DNA from: Dyadobacter subterraneus
GTDB lineage: Bacteria > Bacteroidota > Bacteroidia > Cytophagales > Spirosomataceae
Reading direction: 5' to 3'
Assembly (NCBI RefSeq): GCF_015221875.1
Contig: NZ_JACYGY010000001.1
Location: forward strand, 5,806,501 to 5,870,500
DNA length: 64,000 nucleotides
Under the pieces are notes generated by a model. That model searched no databases. It was not told the DNA's origin and worked only from the letters and a program-made list of their open reading frames with translations. Shown one piece after another: positions 18,719 to 26,432 of the stretch (the stretch's first letter is position 1; every line of letters begins with the position of its first letter). The position numbers and the translations under genes are program-made.

Positions 18719-19609
18719 ATGCATCGTATTAATTTGTATTCTCCGTTCCGGCATCGCACTTTCAAAAAGATGCAATACCGCTACTTTAATTCGGAAACTG
18801 CTATGAGATTAAGGGACCTATCAATTGACACTGAAAAAGGCTCTATGTACTTATCTCTTTTTAAAAGAGGCGACGAAAGTGCAATGAACTTTGTTTATCA
18901 AAATTCTTTTCACAGTCTAAAGCATTTTGGTATAAACCTGATTAGAGACGAATTCCTAGTAACGTGTCTGCTTCACGAATGCTATCTTAAAGCATGGTCA
19001 AACCGCCATAGAATGGAAAGCCTGCCCCACATTTATAGATTCATTCGTATGAATCTCCGCTGGCAGATTCTACGGAATATTGAAAAGTCTCGTCATACCA
19101 TATACGGACAAACGCTGTTTGTAGACCACCTTGATAAAAGAATTGGTGATTTCGAAGACCTGATAGATGATAAAGAAACTTGGGAGGAAGAAATTAAGAA
19201 GCTAGACATGACCACGGAAAGTATGCAGTATCTTTCTGCTGAGTCACGGCAAATCGTTTCACTCTATTTTCTAAAGGGCTTTACGCACAAACAGATTGCA
19301 GACCGGTTAGGAAAAAGCATTTTCCATGTTTCAGAACAACTTAGCAAAAGTGTCAAACAGATTAAAAGCATAGTCCATGTATCAAAAAAGGAGATCAAAA
19401 ATAATTCAGTAAAAGGCATCAACCTCCAAACAGGAATTTTAGATCCTCAACAGTCAAAGATCTACGACCTTAGAAAAAACCATAAGTTGTCCTTCAGGGA
19501 AATTGCAAATAAATTAGGACTTCCCCAGACCCAGGTCCAACAGCATTATATTAAGGCGCATCAATTACTGCAAAGTCAATCCGTTCAAAAGTCAAATAAC
19601 CGGTTTTAG
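18719..19609 (+). CDS. ECF-sigma-like protein with an extra C-terminal HTH, partner of a dCas12f-like protein
   Basis: Numbering is from an alternative upstream TTG (18701), which gives 302 residues; the ATG at 18719 is preferred and later ATGs (18770, 18803) are possible. Sigma region 2 spans about 50-125 (LSLFKRGDESAMNFVYQ, HECYLKAWSNR, YRFIRMNLRWQIL) and region 4 about 172-225 (ESRQIVSLYFLKGFTHKQIADRLGKS). After a basic linker a further HTH occurs at 250-290 (SFREIANKLGLPQTQVQQH), so the protein is about 100 residues longer than ordinary ECF sigmas. No anti-sigma gene is adjacent. The gene 20 bases downstream encodes a Cas12f/TnpB-like protein, so it is inferred to be recruited to DNA by that protein and its guide RNA and then to load RNA polymerase. 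Confidence 0.75.
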   Translation: MHRINLYSPFRHRTFKKMQYRYFNSETAMRLRDLSIDTEKGSMYLSLFKRGDESAMNFVYQNSFHSLKHFGINLIRDEFLVTCLLHECYLKAWSNRHRMESLPHIYRFIRMNLRWQILRNIEKSRHTIYGQTLFVDHLDKRIGDFEDLIDDKETWEEEIKKLDMTTESMQYLSAESRQIVSLYFLKGFTHKQIADRLGKSIFHVSEQLSKSVKQIKSIVHVSKKEIKNNSVKGINLQTGILDPQQSKIYDLRKNHKLSFREIANKLGLPQTQVQQHYIKAHQLLQSQSVQKSNNRF

Positions 19610-19629
19610 CATGATAACCACTTATAGAT

Positions 19630-20721
19630 ATGGAAAAGCTATTTTTCACCCGGAAAATCCAGCTGAAAATCGACAGCGAGGATCCAGATTATAAGTCACA
19701 TGTTTTTAAAACTTTGTACGACTGGCGCTACATCTGTTTTAAAGCATCGAACCTGATTTTCACCCATCACTTTGTGCAGCACCAAATCAAGGAAATTATT
19801 TACCTAACGGATGAAGCAAAAGTCAAACTTGTCAATGTTAAATTAGATGAGAATGGTATTCTTGCAACTTCCCGAATGAACACCACTTATCAAATACTAG
19901 CCAGAAACTTCAAGGGCAGCATCCCTATGCATATTATGAGCTCGCTGAACAGCACCTTGGTAAGCACCTTCAATACAAATTTGGTTTCTTATATAACAGG
20001 AGAAAAAACACTACCTAATTTTAAAAAAGATTTACCAATACCATTTAAAGGAACTGATCTAAAATTGCTGATAGCTGCTGAAGGTGGTCATATCTTTCAT
20101 TTCAAACTCTTTGATATCCAGTTTAAAACATACCTGGGAAAGGATTTCTCCGATAAGAAGAACTTACTGCATCGCCTTGTAAAAAAGGAAATCAAGCTTT
20201 GCACCAGCTCACTCGTACTTGAAAAAGGTAAGATCTTTATGTTAGCTGTTTTCGAGTCAGAAAATCCGGTCCACCTGCTTAATGAAAATATCGTCGCGGA
20301 AGCTTCACTTTCATTGGATTACCCAATTACGCTGACCATTGGCAAAGCCCGGTACACTATTGGGAACAAAGACGAATTCCTTTACAAAAGACTTTCCATT
20401 CAGGCAGCCATTCAAAGGAAGCAAAATGCCATGTCCTTTATGAATAGCCAAACCAAAAAGAGACTTAAAGAAAACACGATCGAAAATCTGCAAAATGCAG
20501 AGAAACGGTACGTAAACCAAAAGCAGCACGTATATAGCAAGCGCTTAATTGACCTTTGTGTGAAAAACCAAGCAGCGACACTGCTTCTGGTGGATCAACA
20601 GGAAAAAGAAGCGCAGGCCTCACAGGACTCCTTTCTTTTTCGTAACTGGGGTTACGGAGGGTTAAAACAAAAGATTGAGCGTAAAGCCGCCGGCGCGGGT
20701 ATTACGGTGATCGTGGAATAG
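19630..20721 (+). CDS. Nuclease-dead, truncated Cas12f/TnpB-like RNA-guided DNA-binding protein
   Basis: A 363-residue protein. Residues 1-190 fit the N-terminal wedge/REC part. A beta segment CTSSLVLEKGKIFMLAVFE (191-209) is the usual strand pair before RuvC. RuvC-I would be ASLSLDYPITL (225-235, Asp230 perhaps retained). A long basic helical stretch (253-310, KKRLKENTIENLQNAEKR, HVYSKRLIDLCVKN) matches the bridge helix and following helices of TnpB/Cas12f. RuvC-II is ATLLLVDQQ (316-324), where the catalytic Glu position is not Glu. After FRNWGYGGLKQKIERKAAGAGITVIVE the protein stops, just where active enzymes continue into the zinc finger and RuvC-III Asp. It should bind guide RNA and DNA but not cut. 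It sits directly upstream of two scaffold-like RNAs. Confidence 0.72.
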   Translation: MEKLFFTRKIQLKIDSEDPDYKSHVFKTLYDWRYICFKASNLIFTHHFVQHQIKEIIYLTDEAKVKLVNVKLDENGILATSRMNTTYQILARNFKGSIPMHIMSSLNSTLVSTFNTNLVSYITGEKTLPNFKKDLPIPFKGTDLKLLIAAEGGHIFHFKLFDIQFKTYLGKDFSDKKNLLHRLVKKEIKLCTSSLVLEKGKIFMLAVFESENPVHLLNENIVAEASLSLDYPITLTIGKARYTIGNKDEFLYKRLSIQAAIQRKQNAMSFMNSQTKKRLKENTIENLQNAEKRYVNQKQHVYSKRLIDLCVKNQAATLLLVDQQEKEAQASQDSFLFRNWGYGGLKQKIERKAAGAGITVIVE

Positions 20722-20730
20722 TAAAATTTA

Positions 20731-20820
20731 GAGGCTGCTTGTAAAGCCGAAGGATGAAACTCAGATAGTTTCATCAAATGTCCCTTAGGGCATATACAAC
20801 TGGGTTCGGCTTATTTTTTT
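20731..20820 (+). ncRNA. Guide-RNA-like structured unit A
   Basis: Begins 10 bases after the dCas12f-like stop. The scaffold spans 20731-20800: a GGCT/AGCC hairpin, GCCGAAGGAT, an 8-bp stem GATGAAAC/GTTTCATC, the bridge CAAATG, a stem ATGTCCC/GGGCAT, and the 3' end CATATACAAC. Unit B repeats this plan with different stem sequences but the same joining segments. The following 20 bases (TGGGTTCGGCTTATTTTTTT) are the guide position; yet TTCGGCTT (20805-20812) pairs with AAGCCGAA (20744-20751) and a T7 run follows, which also looks like a terminator. It may therefore be a terminated RNA without a working guide. Confidence 0.65.
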
Positions 20821-20836
20821 AGCAAAAAGAGACTTT

Positions 20837-20930
20837 GTGGCCGCTTTACAGCCGCAGGATTAAAGCCGTGCTGGCCTTAATCAAATGCCAGAGTGTGGCA
20901 TATACAACTGAGATCAGCTTTGCTACCGAC
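20837..20930 (+). ncRNA. Guide-RNA-like structured unit B with a candidate guide
   Basis: Scaffold 20837-20908: GTGGC/GCCGC hairpin, GCCGCAGGAT, stem GATTAAAGCC/GGCCTTAATC (9 of 10 pairs), bridge CAAATG, stem ATGCCA/TGGCAT, and the same CATATACAAC end as unit A. The end resembles Cas12f repeats, which finish in AAC directly before the spacer. The candidate guide therefore starts at 20909 (TGAGATCAGCTTTGCTACCG). No closing helix or T run follows, unlike unit A. I found no convincing match to this guide in the window, so the target is probably elsewhere in the genome. Confidence 0.65.
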
Positions 20931-20946
20931 ACCTACGCGTTATTTA

Positions 20947-20984
20947 TTTCACTGCCTTACCAACTAATTTGTATGGCAGTGAAA
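20947..20984. other. 10-bp perfect hairpin downstream of unit B
   Basis: TTTCACTGCC (20947-20956) and GGCAGTGAAA (20975-20984) pair perfectly around an 18-base loop. It lies about 40 bases after the unit B scaffold and could stabilise or end the guide transcript; the following T content (AATTGTTTGTT) is weak for an intrinsic terminator. Confidence 0.5.
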
Positions 20985-21505
20985 AATTGTTTGTTACTAA
21001 AATTTCAACTATGGCATCAAATACTCAATCCTCTCTTCCGCTGCCTTGCCAAACTTAGTTCTGCCGACTTGCTTTTTTCCAGGCTCTGAACTTCGCCGAG
21101 CCGCTTTTCCAGATTGCCAGCATTCCAGCCCAGATTCCAGGAAGGACTTTAAGGTATTATTAAATCTAAGAGCCTATTTATGAAGACAGTACACGATAAT
21201 GAAATATCGAATTAGTTTCCCAGTTGTCATCCCTATTCTACGGAATTTGTGGAGTCTAACGATTTCAGCACGGTACAACTTCCATTTTTTACAAAAGATC
21301 GCTATTATTCTTTTTGGTTCTTAAATTTTTTATCATAAGGCGTCACCGGTGTTATATTACTATATTGAAGAACTTCCCAAAAGGAAGTCTTTTTTTTTGC
21401 TCCTCTTTATCCTATATTTGATATTTTTCAAATTCCAACGGAGCGAACTATCTGGTAAATGGATAGCTTTTGAACGCTGCATCATCGTTTTGTGAACTGA
21501 ATGCC
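20985..21505. other. Intergenic stretch with a possible coding remnant
   Basis: No intact gene. On the minus strand, 21009-21173 is open for 54 codons without a start (…LKSFLESGLECWQSGK…AAEERIEYLMP), and a neighbouring frame reads NLEKRLGEVQSLEKSKSAEL, which together suggest a decayed protein tail. The right part holds a terminator (21372-21398) and a possible -7 element TATATTTG (21413-21420) for the SNF2 gene. This is the right edge of the accessory insert. Confidence 0.35.
21372..21398 (+). terminator. Intrinsic terminator upstream of the SNF2 gene
   Basis: ACTTCC-CAAAA-GGAAGT followed by CTTTTTTTTT. It would stop any transcript arriving from the guide-RNA region. Confidence 0.75.
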
Positions 21506-24457
21506 ATGAAAGTATCTCCAAATGAACCCTTTAAGATTATATATTCCATTCTGGATCACGAATATCTTGGCTATATCTTCGAGTCTTTTGTAGTCCAGCT
21601 GAACAGCCAGGGCGAGTTTTCTTTTCAAATACAAAACATTTCTTCCAAAAACATTGAGGAATTTAGATCAGGACTTGATGCGACAGATTTCGAGCTTGTA
21701 AGTCTGGTTGATGATATTCAGCAGGATACCATTTTAAAGAAATTCAATACAAAAAAACTTTCCCCGGTTGATTTTTTCCTGAAAATTTATGATCCTCAAA
21801 AAGGAGATAAGGTAGTTCAGGATGCTATCACCGCTTATCTGGAAAACAGCAAGGCACATATTCTGGAAAAGCTTTCCGGTAAGGAAATCTTTATTATGGG
21901 AAGTGATGGAAATCCCCTTTGGAAGCGTGTAGAATGGGAAAAAGAGAAAGCAACGATCCGTTTTTATTTTATGCGGAACGAAGACAATACGCATTATTTT
22001 CCGACAATCAGACACAAACAGCAAAAGCTTGATTTTCAATATAAAAATGCCATCATACTTTGTGAAGAACCGGCCTGGCTGGTTGTAGATGGTCATTTAT
22101 ATCATTTTGAGGGAAATGTTGACGGCAAAAAGATTAGACCTTTTCTGGCCAAGAAATTCATTGCTATTCCAAGAAAAATGGAAGAGCAGTATTACGAGCG
22201 TTTTGTTGCACCGTTGATCGCTTCCTACGATGTAATTTCCAAAGGTTTTGACATCAGAAATATATCAACAGCACCAAAACCAATTCTTACTATTGCTGAT
22301 GTTAGTGTAAAAAGTAAAATCGCCCCTGCCCTTCTTCTTTCAGAAGCCGGAATGGATGATTCTATTGCAGCGGATACTGAGGACGGTGAAGTTTCTTTTG
22401 GCATTGCTTTTCAGTACGGTCATTATACTTTTCCGTTTGACAGCTTTGCCTATCCATCCAGTGTTTTTCTTGACAAAAAGGATGAAGATTATATTTTTTA
22501 CAAAGTAAAACGAGATATTCCTGTTGAACGGCATAACCTTAATCAACTAAAAGAATGGGGGCTGGCTATAAAAGACGGTCATATATTATTACAAAAATCA
22601 GAAGCCTTTGGCTGGCTCCAAAGTAAGGCCAAAACATTATCTGAACATGGTTTTATTCTTCGTCAGAACAATGCCGATGCGAAAAGATATTTTCTGGGAT
22701 ATTCATCTTTGGATGTTTCAATTGAGGAAGGCCGCGATTGGTTTGATATTAATGCCAAAGTTCAGTTTGGCGAATTTGAGATCTCATTTATTCAGTTAAG
22801 GAATTATATTCTGCATCAAAAAAAGGAATTTACACTGCCTAACGGCGAAATTGCTGTAATTCCGGAATGGTGGTTTACAAAATATTCAGAGCTTTTTGCG
22901 TTTTCTGAACATGACCATGATACCGACGGAATCCGTTTGCGCATGCATCATCTGGCGCTTGTGCAGGAATTGAAAGAAGAAAGTCTGGCTACGGCTATCA
23001 TTAGTCATAAGCTTGAAAGACTTCGTGATTTTAATCAGATTGATCCGAGTGAAGCTCCGAAACATTTCAAAGGCACGCTTCGTCCATATCAAAAAGCAGG
23101 TTACGACTGGCTGCAATTTTTAAATCAATATCGGTTTGGAGGCTGTCTTGCAGATGATATGGGTTTGGGGAAAACCGTACAAACACTTGCTTTCCTACAA
23201 TCGCAAAAAGAAGCTGGAATTAAAGAGCCTTCTCTTTTAATTATGCCAACTTCGCTTTTGTACAACTGGGCGCTTGAAGCGAAAAGATTTACGCCAAAAC
23301 TAAAAGTGATGTTTTACACGGGTACTTACCGTGAAAAAGATACCAAACAATTTGAAGGTTTTGATTTGATCCTAACTTCTTATGGCATTGTCAGGCTGGA
23401 TATTGATTTTATCCAGTCATTCCGTTTTAACTATGTAATCCTTGACGAATCTCAGGCGATCAAAAATCCTGGTTCCATCATCACAAAAGCAGTTCGAAAA
23501 CTTAATTCGGCAAATCGGCTTATACTGACCGGTACTCCAATTGAAAATAGCACGATGGATCTTTGGTCTCAAATGTCGTTTGTTAATCCGGGACTTTTAG
23601 GAAGCCAGACTTTTTTCCGGGATGAATTTCAAATTCCCATTGAAAAGAAAAACGATGAAGATAAATCCAAACGGCTTTATAATCTGATAAAACCCTTTAT
23701 CCTTCGTCGGCACAAATCACAGGTTGCAACGGACCTTCCGGCGAAAGTGGAAAGTATCCAGTATTGCGAAATGTCGGAAGAGCAGGAAAAAGCTTATGAA
23801 GAAGCCAAAGCTTATTACAGAAATCTGATTTTACAAAGTATAGATTCGGACGGAATAAATAAATCACAGCTTGTTGTTTTGCAAGGCCTTACCAAACTGA
23901 GACAATTGGCCAATCATCCAAAAATGGTTGATCCGGAATATACCGACGGTTCAGGCAAGTTTGAAGATGTGCTTCATAAAATGGAAACTGCTATCAGTGA
24001 AAATCATAAAATATTGATATTCAGTCAATACATCAAACATCTTGATTTATTCCGTGCTTATCTGGATAAAGAAAATACGACTTACGCATATCTCGATGGC
24101 TCCACCAGAGATCGCCAGGCAGAAGTTGAAAACTTTCAGAATAACGAAAGCGTTAAAATATTCCTTATTTCTTTAAAGGCTGGTGGATTAGGACTGAATC
24201 TTACGGCAGCGGATTATGTATTTATTCTGGATCCCTGGTGGAATCCGGCTATTGAAGCACAGGCTGTTGACAGAGCACACAGAATTGGTCAGGACAGAAC
24301 TGTTTTCACTTATAAATTTATTACTAAAAATTCGGTTGAAGAAAAGATTCTGGCCTTACAGAAAACGAAAAAACAGCTGGCTGATGATTTGATTTCAAAT
24401 GAGGATGGTTTTATCAAATCCCTTTCACGGGAAGATGTTTTGTCACTTTTAGAATAA
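21506..24457 (+). CDS. SNF2/SWI2-family DEAD-like helicase
   Basis: A protein of 983 residues from the ATG at 21506 (MKVSPNEPFKIIYSILD), preferred over a TTG 36 bases upstream. The N-terminal half is a variable region seen in bacterial SNF2 proteins. The motor begins with FKGTLRPYQKAGYDWLQFL, has Walker A DDMGLGKTVQTL near 550, the DESQ box near 646, a LTGTPIEN motif III and, in the second RecA lobe, SLKAGGLGLNLTAADYVFILDPWWNPAIEAQAVDRAHRIGQ-type motifs V and VI (split here only for description). It should translocate on duplex DNA and remodel protein-DNA complexes, for example RNA polymerase, as RapA does. It stands alone between two terminators. Confidence 0.9.
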   Translation: MKVSPNEPFKIIYSILDHEYLGYIFESFVVQLNSQGEFSFQIQNISSKNIEEFRSGLDATDFELVSLVDDIQQDTILKKFNTKKLSPVDFFLKIYDPQKGDKVVQDAITAYLENSKAHILEKLSGKEIFIMGSDGNPLWKRVEWEKEKATIRFYFMRNEDNTHYFPTIRHKQQKLDFQYKNAIILCEEPAWLVVDGHLYHFEGNVDGKKIRPFLAKKFIAIPRKMEEQYYERFVAPLIASYDVISKGFDIRNISTAPKPILTIADVSVKSKIAPALLLSEAGMDDSIAADTEDGEVSFGIAFQYGHYTFPFDSFAYPSSVFLDKKDEDYIFYKVKRDIPVERHNLNQLKEWGLAIKDGHILLQKSEAFGWLQSKAKTLSEHGFILRQNNADAKRYFLGYSSLDVSIEEGRDWFDINAKVQFGEFEISFIQLRNYILHQKKEFTLPNGEIAVIPEWWFTKYSELFAFSEHDHDTDGIRLRMHHLALVQELKEESLATAIISHKLERLRDFNQIDPSEAPKHFKGTLRPYQKAGYDWLQFLNQYRFGGCLADDMGLGKTVQTLAFLQSQKEAGIKEPSLLIMPTSLLYNWALEAKRFTPKLKVMFYTGTYREKDTKQFEGFDLILTSYGIVRLDIDFIQSFRFNYVILDESQAIKNPGSIITKAVRKLNSANRLILTGTPIENSTMDLWSQMSFVNPGLLGSQTFFRDEFQIPIEKKNDEDKSKRLYNLIKPFILRRHKSQVATDLPAKVESIQYCEMSEEQEKAYEEAKAYYRNLILQSIDSDGINKSQLVVLQGLTKLRQLANHPKMVDPEYTDGSGKFEDVLHKMETAISENHKILIFSQYIKHLDLFRAYLDKENTTYAYLDGSTRDRQAEVENFQNNESVKIFLISLKAGGLGLNLTAADYVFILDPWWNPAIEAQAVDRAHRIGQDRTVFTYKFITKNSVEEKILALQKTKKQLADDLISNEDGFIKSLSREDVLSLLE

Positions 24458-24489
24458 AGTGACAAAAATATTTACGATACCTGACAGAT

Positions 24490-24526
24490 AAAAAACCGCT
24501 TGAAACATATGTTTCAAGCGGTTTTT
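24490..24526. terminator. Bidirectional intrinsic terminator
   Basis: Perfect palindromic hairpin with arms AAAAACCGCTTGAAACAT and ATGTTTCAAGCGGTTTTT between the convergent SNF2 and purA genes. Confidence 0.9.
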
Positions 24527-24545
24527 TATTTTCTATATTTTTATC

Positions 24546-25841
24546 TTAATTCAAAAGAGCCGAAGTCTCACGAGTAATCAAGGCCTCGCGATCAGGACCT
24601 GTTGAAATAAATGTGATTGGCAATCCCAGTTCAGCTTCAAGGAATTTCACATAAGTCAGTAATTGCTCAGGAATCGCATCGAAATCACGAATTCCGTCAA
24701 GCGACTGCTGCCATCCTGCAAAATCTTTGTAAACCGGTTCAACCGTATCATCACACAAATCGTATGGAAGCTGATCGGTCAAAGTTCCGTCTGCCAAACG
24801 ATATTGTGTACAAATACGGATTGTATCAAAAATTGTAAGAACGTCAACTTTCATCATGATCAGCTGTGTAACGCCGTTGATCATAATTGCATATTTCAAA
24901 GCTGGCAGATCCAACCATCCACAACGACGCGGACGACCAGTAGTAGCTCCAAATTCACGGCCTTCCTGTCTCATTTTCTCACCCGTTTCCTCGAGCAATT
25001 CAGTTGGAAAAGGACCGCTTCCTACACGTGTGCAATAAGCTTTGAAAATACCAAAAACTTCACCAACAGCACTTGGCGCAATACCAAGACCAGTACAAGC
25101 ACCAGCAGCCATTGTTGTAGAACTTGTAACAAAAGGATATGATCCAAAATCAATATCAAGCAAAGAACCTTGTGCTCCTTCTGCCAAAACTGTTTTTCCT
25201 TCTGCAATCGCCTCGTTGATAACGTACTCACTATCAACCATTGTGAACTGCTTCATGAATTCAATCGCAGCAAAGAAATTTTCCTCTGCCTGAGGAAGAA
25301 CCGATGCGTAATCGAAAGAGTAAAAGTCAAGAATAACTTTGTGAGCATCAACAAGTTTTTTGTATTTATCAGCAAAATTAGGAGACAAAACATCACCAAC
25401 ACGAAGTCCTAAACGTGCAATTTTATCCTGATAAGTCGGTCCGATTCCACGAAGTGTTGAACCGATTTTTGAATCGCCTTTTGAACGTTCATAAGCAGCA
25501 TCAAGCAACGCATGCGTTGGCAAAATAAGTGACGCTTTTTTTGAAACGAACAAATTACCGGCCAAATCCAAATTGTATTTTGCCAGGTTTTCAACTTCTC
25601 TTTTAAAAACAATAGCATCCAAAACTACACCGTTACCGATTATATTCTGGATATCGCTACGGAAAATACCGGATGGAATCTGGTGCAAAACATGCTTAAT
25701 ACCATCAAATTCCAAAGTGTGTCCTGCGTTAGGACCGCCCTGGAATCTTGCTACTACCTGATAACGTGGTGCAAGTACATCCACGATTTTACCCTTACCT
25801 TCATCTCCCCACTGGAGACCAAGCAATACGTCAACTTTCAT
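24546..25841 (-). CDS. purA: Adenylosuccinate synthetase
   Basis: A 431-residue enzyme that joins IMP and aspartate with GTP to give adenylosuccinate, the first committed step to AMP. The N-terminal GLQWGDEGKGKIVD (about 7-20) is the phosphate-binding signature. The middle has GSTLRGIGPTYQDK and the C-terminal part has the GATTGRPRRCGWLDL segment and FISTGPDREALI for the guanine site. Length is normal. It lies downstream of a Fur-family gene on the same strand but is separated from it by a hairpin, so it probably has its own promoter. Confidence 0.97.
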   Translation of the reverse strand: MKVDVLLGLQWGDEGKGKIVDVLAPRYQVVARFQGGPNAGHTLEFDGIKHVLHQIPSGIFRSDIQNIIGNGVVLDAIVFKREVENLAKYNLDLAGNLFVSKKASLILPTHALLDAAYERSKGDSKIGSTLRGIGPTYQDKIARLGLRVGDVLSPNFADKYKKLVDAHKVILDFYSFDYASVLPQAEENFFAAIEFMKQFTMVDSEYVINEAIAEGKTVLAEGAQGSLLDIDFGSYPFVTSSTTMAAGACTGLGIAPSAVGEVFGIFKAYCTRVGSGPFPTELLEETGEKMRQEGREFGATTGRPRRCGWLDLPALKYAIMINGVTQLIMMKVDVLTIFDTIRICTQYRLADGTLTDQLPYDLCDDTVEPVYKDFAGWQQSLDGIRDFDAIPEQLLTYVKFLEAELGLPITFISTGPDREALITRETSALLN

Positions 25842-25883
25842 CCAATAAATGGTTATTAAAAACTATTATTTGCTAAAATGACA

Positions 25884-25917
25884 AGGCGTAACAAACCATA
25901 AAATGTCTGTTACGCCT
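25884..25917 (-). terminator. Terminator-like hairpin after the Fur-family gene
   Basis: AGGCGTAACA and TGTTACGCCT arms around a 14-base loop; a moderately T-rich tract follows on the minus strand. Probably ends the fur transcript before purA. Confidence 0.55.
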
Positions 25918-25925
25918 CATCGATA

Positions 25926-26432
25926 CTATTCTCTTATTTCGTGTCCGACTGCGACTTCCTCCGTATGCTCTTTTCTGTTCTGGCAATTTTCTTTCGTACA
26001 GTTGCCGTAAAAAATAAGCGAATGATGAAGTACACTGAAATTTAGCATTTCACCCACCATATTCTGGATGGACTGAATTCTCGGATCACAAAACTCCATT
26101 ACTTTGTGACAGTCCGTACAAATCAAATGATCATGCTGCTTGTTTCCGTACGATTTTTCGAATTGTGCCAGGTTTTTTCCAAACTGGTGTTTGGTTACCA
26201 AATCACAATCTACAAGTACGTCTAATGTGTTATACACCGTTGCCCTACTCACACGATAACGTTTGTTTTTCATGCTGATGTAAAGCTCATCCACATCAAA
26301 GTGATCTTCACGGGTATAGATTTCTTCCAATATCGCAAACCTTTCAGGGGTCTTGCGAAGTCCTTTATTTTCAAGGTAAGCCGTAAGAATTTTCTTGGCG
26401 GCTTCAAAATTTGGTTTGCTGGCTTGTGGCAT
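25926..26432 (-). CDS. Fur-family transcriptional regulator
   Basis: A 168-residue Fur-family protein. The N-terminal winged helix reads RKTPERFAILEEIY and YRVSRATVYNTLDVLVDCDLV. The dimerisation half has QHDHLICTDCHKVMEFCD with the H-x-H and C-x2-C metal ligands, then HHSLIFYGNCTKENCQNRKEH with a second cysteine pair. It could be an iron (Fur) or peroxide (PerR) sensor; the residues do not decide this by eye. It has an unusually long acidic C-terminal tail. This is distinct from the Zur-like regulator at 42 kb, which suggests the two sense different metals. Confidence 0.9.
   Translation of the reverse strand: MPQASKPNFEAAKKILTAYLENKGLRKTPERFAILEEIYTREDHFDVDELYISMKNKRYRVSRATVYNTLDVLVDCDLVTKHQFGKNLAQFEKSYGNKQHDHLICTDCHKVMEFCDPRIQSIQNMVGEMLNFSVLHHSLIFYGNCTKENCQNRKEHTEEVAVGHEIRE

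Noticed and set aside
20731..20930. A CRISPR array made of units A and B
   Set aside because: The units are only two, about 70 bases each and vary inside the stems; no short identical repeats with regular spacers were seen and no cas1/cas2 genes lie nearby.
20835..21089. 84-codon plus-strand frame over guide unit B
   Set aside because: It overlaps the structured RNA, has a non-biological composition, and there is no ribosome site or homology by eye.
16748..21400. Integrative element with att repeats at tRNA-Leu
   Set aside because: No copy of the tRNA 3' end was found near 21.4 kb and there is no integrase gene.
24663..25142. 159-codon plus-strand frame opposite purA
   Set aside because: Antisense shadow of purA with low-complexity Thr/Ser composition.
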